DNA of 64,000 nucleotides from Pyrobaculum islandicum DSM 4184 (lineage in GTDB: Archaea; Thermoproteota; Thermoprotei; Thermoproteales; Thermoproteaceae). Location: positions 372,001 through 436,000 of the forward strand of contig NC_008701.1 in assembly GCF_000015205.1 (NCBI RefSeq), read 5' to 3'. Position numbers and translations under genes: made by a program. Under the pieces are notes generated by a model. It was not told the DNA's origin. It saw only the letters and a program-made list of their open reading frames with translations, and did not search any database. Shown piece by piece: positions 59,980 through 64,000 of the stretch; the stretch's first letter is position 1, and the number at the start of each line of letters is the position of its first letter.

Positions 59980-61111
59980 GCTTGGCGCTTATACGGTACT
60001 CGTCGACTCTCCCGCGTGCTTTTTCTCTCCTCTCCCTATGATCTTTTAGAAACCTCGAGATCTTCTCGTAGAGTTTTAGTTTGCACTCTCCGCAAAGCAT
60101 AGCGCCCGACTTGCAGTCCTGCCGGATTTTCTCCACAGAGGCGTCGTCTGGGTCAAACAACATGTGGTAGTGGAAGACAGGACATATATCGGGGTTGCCG
60201 CCGTATTTACGTTGTTCCTCCGCCGTGGGCCGGCCCCCCGTGAAGGCGTTCATTATCTTCCTCTTTACGGTTTTCTCGTCGTCTGTTGTATATATTGCTG
60301 AGTCCGGGTTTGAGGCAGACATCTTGCTCTCCCCCGTAAGCGCCATTATGAACTTCGAGTATATGGTGGCGGGCTTGGGGTAGCCGAGGCTGTCCGCTAT
60401 ATCTCTGGCCAGCCTGAAGTAGGGGTCTTGATCTATGGCACATGGTATCAACACGGGGGTGGGCTGGCCGCGGAGCTCTGTGGGGAGGAATGCGACGGCT
60501 ATCTGCAGCGACGGGTAGAAGATAAGGCCTATGTTTGTGGAGTCGGTGAAGCCGAAGGTGGCCTTGACCGTGTTCCAGGTGAGCTTCTTGGCTACCCTCA
60601 CCGCGATGGGGTAGAGCGGCTCGATGTCTTTTGTGTCCACTATGAGGTGTAGTTTGTCGGGCGTGAAGCCCAAGGCAATTACGTCTAGGGCGTTTTCATA
60701 CGCCCAGCCGGTGGCCTCGTCTAGCTTCATCTCCGGGTCGTCGTAGAACTTCTCGTCGTCTGTCATCTGGAAGTAGACCTCAAGGTTGAACTTGTCCGAG
60801 AACCACTTCAGCAATATCCACGGGACCATGTGGCCTATGTGTACAGGCCCGCTTGGCCCTCTCCCCGTGTATAAAGCCCAGGGCTTCCCCTCGCCGTGCC
60901 ACTTCAAGATAGTGTCGAAGTCTCTATGGGCATAGAAGAACCCCCTTTTAATTAGTGGATGTACTTCGCCGGCATATTTCTCAAGCAACGCCACTTCGTC
61001 TGGTGTTAATCTCCTCGCACCAAAGTGTTTAAGAAGCTTATCGTAGTCTACCCTCCCCCTCACCTCCCAGGGCGTAACGACAAACTCTTCCTCATTTCCT
61101 CTTACGTCCAC
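59972..61111 (-). CDS. trpS: Tryptophanyl-tRNA synthetase
   Basis: A 379-residue class I synthetase: YTGRGPSGPVHIGHMVPWIL contains the HIGH motif, MTDDEKFYD follows, and KMSASNPDSAIYTTDD is the KMSKS motif. A cysteine set near the C terminus (CKSGAMLCGECKLKLYE) may bind zinc. The start is GTG 61111. Archaeal TrpRS of this size belongs to the eukaryote-like type. Confidence 0.93.
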   Translation of the reverse strand: MDVRGNEEEFVVTPWEVRGRVDYDKLLKHFGARRLTPDEVALLEKYAGEVHPLIKRGFFYAHRDFDTILKWHGEGKPWALYTGRGPSGPVHIGHMVPWILLKWFSDKFNLEVYFQMTDDEKFYDDPEMKLDEATGWAYENALDVIALGFTPDKLHLIVDTKDIEPLYPIAVRVAKKLTWNTVKATFGFTDSTNIGLIFYPSLQIAVAFLPTELRGQPTPVLIPCAIDQDPYFRLARDIADSLGYPKPATIYSKFIMALTGESKMSASNPDSAIYTTDDEKTVKRKIMNAFTGGRPTAEEQRKYGGNPDICPVFHYHMLFDPDDASVEKIRQDCKSGAMLCGECKLKLYEKISRFLKDHRERREKARGRVDEYRISAKLR

Positions 61112-61142
61112 CCCATGAGTTTTTGGTGCTTTTAGTCAGTAT

Positions 61143-61907
61143 TTAAGCTAAACCGCCGACGAGTCCCTTATCGATTAGATACGACACCGTCTGCACCCAG
61201 CCTGCGAGTCGGCCTAGCTTTCTATATGACAGCCCTCTGAGACAGCGCGAAGAGAGAGGACATGTCTCACATGTGTACTTGCGGCAGTAGTTTGCCCTTG
61301 GCGTCTCTCCGGCTAAGCCCAACTTTGGGGCAGTCCTCATGAAATGTTTATCTACGGGGGCAGATGTGACATCGCCTGTAAAAAGCAAAAAGAGGTCGGC
61401 GACTTTAGGGCCTACGCCTGCTATTTTAAGCAACTCCCCCCTACTGCGGGGTCTCCCCAGTCTTATATAATCCTCTATGGCTTGTGGAAGCCGCTGTAGT
61501 TGATAACTTCGCCCAATTTGAGACGCTATCTTTACAATCTCTCTCAAGTCTTCTGATAATGAAAAAATGCGACGTATCCACCGTAGGACATTAGTATGAT
61601 AGTTTGTATTTTGCGTTAAGAAAGCAGTTACAAAAAGAAGATCCTCATCTCCAGGCGAGATTGAAATGCCAATACAATCGCCGTATAACTCCACGAGCCT
61701 ATGTACTCTGTTGCGTAAATCGCCGTCTACATCATTTATATATCTCCAAGGGTTGTACCAACGGCCAGATATATACTGATCCTCCGACGCTTTTACGCCT
61801 TTTTTCACCCCAAAGATTTTTACATAATTCTCATCTAGTAGTGAAAGCGTAAGACTTGGATAAAGAGTGAGACTAAGACAGCGGTCTTCCCTACTGTGTC
61901 GCATCAT
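61143..61907 (-). CDS. HhH-GPD DNA glycosylase with Fe-S cluster (EndoIII/MutY group)
   Basis: A 254-residue protein. The helix-hairpin-helix LLKIAGVGPKVADLFLLF and the catalytic region SAPVDKHFMRTAPKLG are followed by YCRKYTCETCPLSSRC, the cysteine arrangement for the 4Fe-4S cluster (C-x4-C-x2-C-x5-C or similar). Its N-terminal 60 residues are unlike standard EndoIII. Substrate (oxidised pyrimidine, 8-oxoG or mismatched base) is not decided. It overlaps the radical SAM gene by 4 bp. Confidence 0.8.
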   Translation of the reverse strand: MMRHSREDRCLSLTLYPSLTLSLLDENYVKIFGVKKGVKASEDQYISGRWYNPWRYINDVDGDLRNRVHRLVELYGDCIGISISPGDEDLLFVTAFLTQNTNYHTNVLRWIRRIFSLSEDLREIVKIASQIGRSYQLQRLPQAIEDYIRLGRPRSRGELLKIAGVGPKVADLFLLFTGDVTSAPVDKHFMRTAPKLGLAGETPRANYCRKYTCETCPLSSRCLRGLSYRKLGRLAGWVQTVSYLIDKGLVGGLA

Positions 61908-62683
61908 ATCATAAAGGTGGGCACGCCACTTGGGGTCACTGCGTGAGTTGGCCTAAGTCCCCGCATCTCCATGAGTTTAACTACATGAGGATACAGTATT
62001 ACATATTCTACATCAATACATTGTGACAGCCGTTTGTCTATCTCTTCTAGAGTCTTCTCAAGCTGTCTTATGCTTTCATCTGTCGAAAATCCTAACATCG
62101 CCGCGGGATATACGTCTTGACAAGGCGTCATGCCGCTTTCTATCAAAAGTTGAATAGCCTCTATCTGTCTGTAGAAATAGACTCCAGGCGACCAAGTAAT
62201 TTTTTCAAATTCCCAAGGGGCGGCCCCCTTAATTGAAACTCTAACGACTGCGTTTGGCCTTGCCGCAAGCTCTTTCGCAACCGCCTTGTCTATGAGAATG
62301 CCGTTTGTCTCCACGATAAATACATAGTCTCTCAGCTCGTCTATTACTTTAATTAAATGCTTAGGCGCAATAAGGGGCTCGCCGCCGGAGATCCTCACTT
62401 GATTAAATCCCTTCTCTTTTACAATTTTTCTAAGCTTGTCTGCAACTTCGTATGGAGACATCCACGCCCCCGCCGTAAGTACATACGAAGTGTTTCTCCA
62501 CGCCCAACACATACCACACCGTAGGTTACAGCCGACAACGTCTGCTGTGGCAATACCTCCATACCATCTATCCGCTCTAAACCGTTTATACCGCCTATAT
62601 ATAACGCCATCTACTGTCTTCACAGCATACTTCTCCACAAGCGCAAGCAATTTCTCCGGATCTATCACATTAAATACTGTCAT
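61904..62683 (-). CDS. Radical SAM protein
   Basis: A 259-residue protein with the Fe-S cluster motif CNLRCGMC (C52, C56, C59) and the SAM-binding RISGGEPLIAPKHL and IVETNGILID region. The short C-terminal part suggests a small-substrate or activating enzyme, not a tRNA-modifying one. Substrate unknown. The overlap with the HhH glycosylase (4 bp) makes an operon, but a functional link is unclear. A TTTAATTTA lies about 25 nt before the start. Confidence 0.75.
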   Translation of the reverse strand: MTVFNVIDPEKLLALVEKYAVKTVDGVIYRRYKRFRADRWYGGIATADVVGCNLRCGMCWAWRNTSYVLTAGAWMSPYEVADKLRKIVKEKGFNQVRISGGEPLIAPKHLIKVIDELRDYVFIVETNGILIDKAVAKELAARPNAVVRVSIKGAAPWEFEKITWSPGVYFYRQIEAIQLLIESGMTPCQDVYPAAMLGFSTDESIRQLEKTLEEIDKRLSQCIDVEYVILYPHVVKLMEMRGLRPTHAVTPSGVPTFMI

Positions 62684-62928
62684 TGTATTTATTTAATTTA
62701 CTTTGCTTGAAAAATTTACAGAAGAACATATAATAAGGTATCTTCACAATATGTCGTGTATGAAATAAGTTTTCCTAAAAAGGGCGTAAAAGAAGTTAGA
62801 GAAAAAAGGCCAGAGCTATATTGGGGCTAACGGCTGAGCCACTAGGGTGAAGATCAAGTAAACCTCGTCCTTTTAATGCGGCAGAGTCTGTCACTGGTGG
62901 GGTCGTCGCTTTACCTGCCTCTAAACTT
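62684..62928. other. Intergenic stretch upstream of tnpB relic
   Basis: No gene is supported. The AT-rich part 62684-62760 contains the radical SAM promoter. From 62760 on, sequence may be the older, unrecognisable part of the adjoining tnpB relic. Confidence 0.35.
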
Positions 62929-63103
62929 CATGAGAAGAGAGACCGCAACGTAGCCGCGATGATAAACACCAAGAGAAGAGCCTTGGAGGTATTTACAAAA
63001 GGCTGTGCACCGCCGGCCCTATGCCCAGGCGGCCCGGCGTCAATGACGGCATAGAGGAGAAAGCCCCTAGGTGCTGCCGGCTGACGACGGCGGCTAAATT
63101 TTA
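62929..63103 (+). pseudogene. TnpB C-terminal relic
   Basis: The plus frame reads HEKRDRNVAAMINTKRRALE then VFTKGCAPPALCPGGPASMT, and in a second frame RPGVNDGIEEKAPRCCRL. TnpB of IS200/IS605-type elements ends DRD-NAA-NI-KRALE followed by GCAPPALCP-GP-VNDG-EEK, so this is a frameshifted remnant after the zinc ribbon. No start, RuvC motif or TnpA is nearby. A shorter homologous piece is at 56441-56575. Confidence 0.6.
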
Positions 63104-63127
63104 AAACGTCCCTTTTTCTGCTTAGCT

Positions 63128-63403
63128 GTGTCTGAGGAGAAGAAGGTCGTACTCACTAGGGAATATATAATTAACCTAAGGAGGGCGTATGTCGTTTCAA
63201 GAACTAAGAGGGCAAAGTATGCGGTTGGTTTAGTCAGAAGATTTATCGCCAGACATCTAAAGGTTGAGCCTAAGGCTGTGAAAATTGGACAGCGGTTAAA
63301 TATGGCGATATGGTCGCGTAGCATTGAAAAGCCGCCTAGAAAAGTCCACGTGGTTGTTGAGAAATATAGTGATGGCGTAGTAAAGGTAGAACTAAAAGAA
63401 TGA
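63128..63403 (+). CDS. rpl31e: Ribosomal protein L31e
   Basis: A 91-residue protein: [60 protein letters not shown], a complete L31e. The GTG start at 63128 is about 25 nt after AAATTTTAAAA. It is followed by aIF6, overlapping by 4 bp. It is separated from L39e, its usual neighbour, by 11 kb. Confidence 0.94.
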
Positions 63404-64000
63404 CCTTTGATATAGCTCCCGTCAGAATATTTGGAAGCCCCTCTGTGGGGGTATTCATAGCTACAAACAACACGGTAACATTTCTACCGCCTGATGCGCC
63501 TGAAAAAATTGACGATGTAGTGCGGAACACTCTCCGCACATCTATCGCCAGATTTACAGTTGCCAAATCTCCTTTACTTGGCATTTTTCTTGTACTGAAC
63601 GACAACGGCGTGTTACTTTCCGCATTAGCACTAGAGGAAGAGGTAAGACTTTTTAAAGCCCTTGGGTTGAATGTGGGTGTTGTAAATAGCAAGTACACAG
63701 CCATCTCTAACCTCATATTGGCGAACAATAAAGTGGCTGTCGTCTCGCCACTCTTAGAGCCTGAGGTACGGAAGATAATTGTAGACACCCTAGGCGTAGA
63801 GGTAATTGTAGACACAATAGCTGGCAACCCGCTTGTCGGCTCACTCGCAGTAGCTAACTCAAGAGGCGTCTTAGTGGCGCCTGAGGCTACAGACGAAGAC
63901 TTGAAAAAACTTTCGGAGTACTTCAAGACGAGAGTTGACGTAGGCACGGTTAATAAGGGGAGAAGCTTTATTAGAGGCGGCATTGTGGTTAATGACAACG
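63400..64000 (+). CDS. eif6: Translation factor aIF6 (partial, runs off window)
   Basis: Opens at ATG 63400 inside the L31e stop and stays open for about 200 codons to the window end. [86 protein letters not shown] and [14 protein letters not shown] are repeats of the pentein-fold aIF6. It keeps ribosomal subunits apart. About 10-20 residues remain beyond the window. Confidence 0.93.

Overview
The window reads as chromosomal DNA of a hyperthermophilic crenarchaeon of the Thermoproteales, most likely Pyrobaculum. The support is: archaeal information-processing genes throughout (XPD, HerA, PriS/GINS/PCNA, TFS, Nop5/fibrillarin, Nop10, GatE, aIF2-alpha, aIF6, e-type ribosomal proteins); archaeal ether-lipid genes; GTG/TTG starts with TATA-like boxes about 25 nt upstream, implying leaderless mRNAs; and tRNA genes with several introns at non-canonical positions. 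A 16-G homopolymer and several frameshifted genes would suit P. aerophilum, but that species call is an inference.

Layout. 1-8.6 kb: end of ribB, a structured repeat, a geranylgeranyl reductase, a nicotinate phosphoribosyltransferase, XPD helicase, a type IA topoisomerase and Dph2. 9-23.4 kb: HerA, EF-1-alpha, L34e/cmk, a GltD-like flavoprotein, fibrillarin/Nop5, GatE, KsgA, RNase Z, a PIN-PilT ATPase and a THUMP methyltransferase. 23.4-37.3 kb is the accessory, GC-richer part: an EamA transporter paired with an HTH-cupin-methyltransferase fusion, secreted proteins, an aspartic-protease pair, orphan IS200/IS605-like hairpins, gene relics, two secreted proteins under duplicated promoters, and a decayed inverted copy of a nitrilase-TrmO locus. 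37.3-43.9 kb: tRNA-Thr, -Pro and -Gln, a candidate C/D box sRNA, the intact nitrilase-TrmO pair, GlmS/GlmU-like sugar genes, a DHH phosphoesterase and an RNase H-fold protein. 44-53 kb: the STT3 oligosaccharyltransferase, then the conserved cluster nop10, aIF2-alpha, S27e, L44e, GINS, priS, pcna, tfs, facing S19e, PDCD5 and L39e, then GGGP synthase and Elf1. 53-64 kb: moeA, a phosphoribosyltransferase, an IMPase-like phosphatase, a frameshifted RecA-like ATPase, tRNA-Val and -Lys with introns, TrpRS, an HhH DNA glycosylase, a radical SAM protein, a tnpB relic, and L31e/aIF6 running off the end.

Functional links. The tfs-to-nop10 run joins transcription, replication and translation. glmS and the glmU-like gene supply UDP-GlcNAc, a plausible precursor for STT3 N-glycosylation. 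GGGP synthase and geranylgeranyl reductase act in archaeal lipid synthesis. pncA-like and pncB-like genes could form a nicotinamide salvage route. I see no CRISPR array, no intact transposase and no rRNA gene. The least explained material lies between 23.4 and 37.2 kb.
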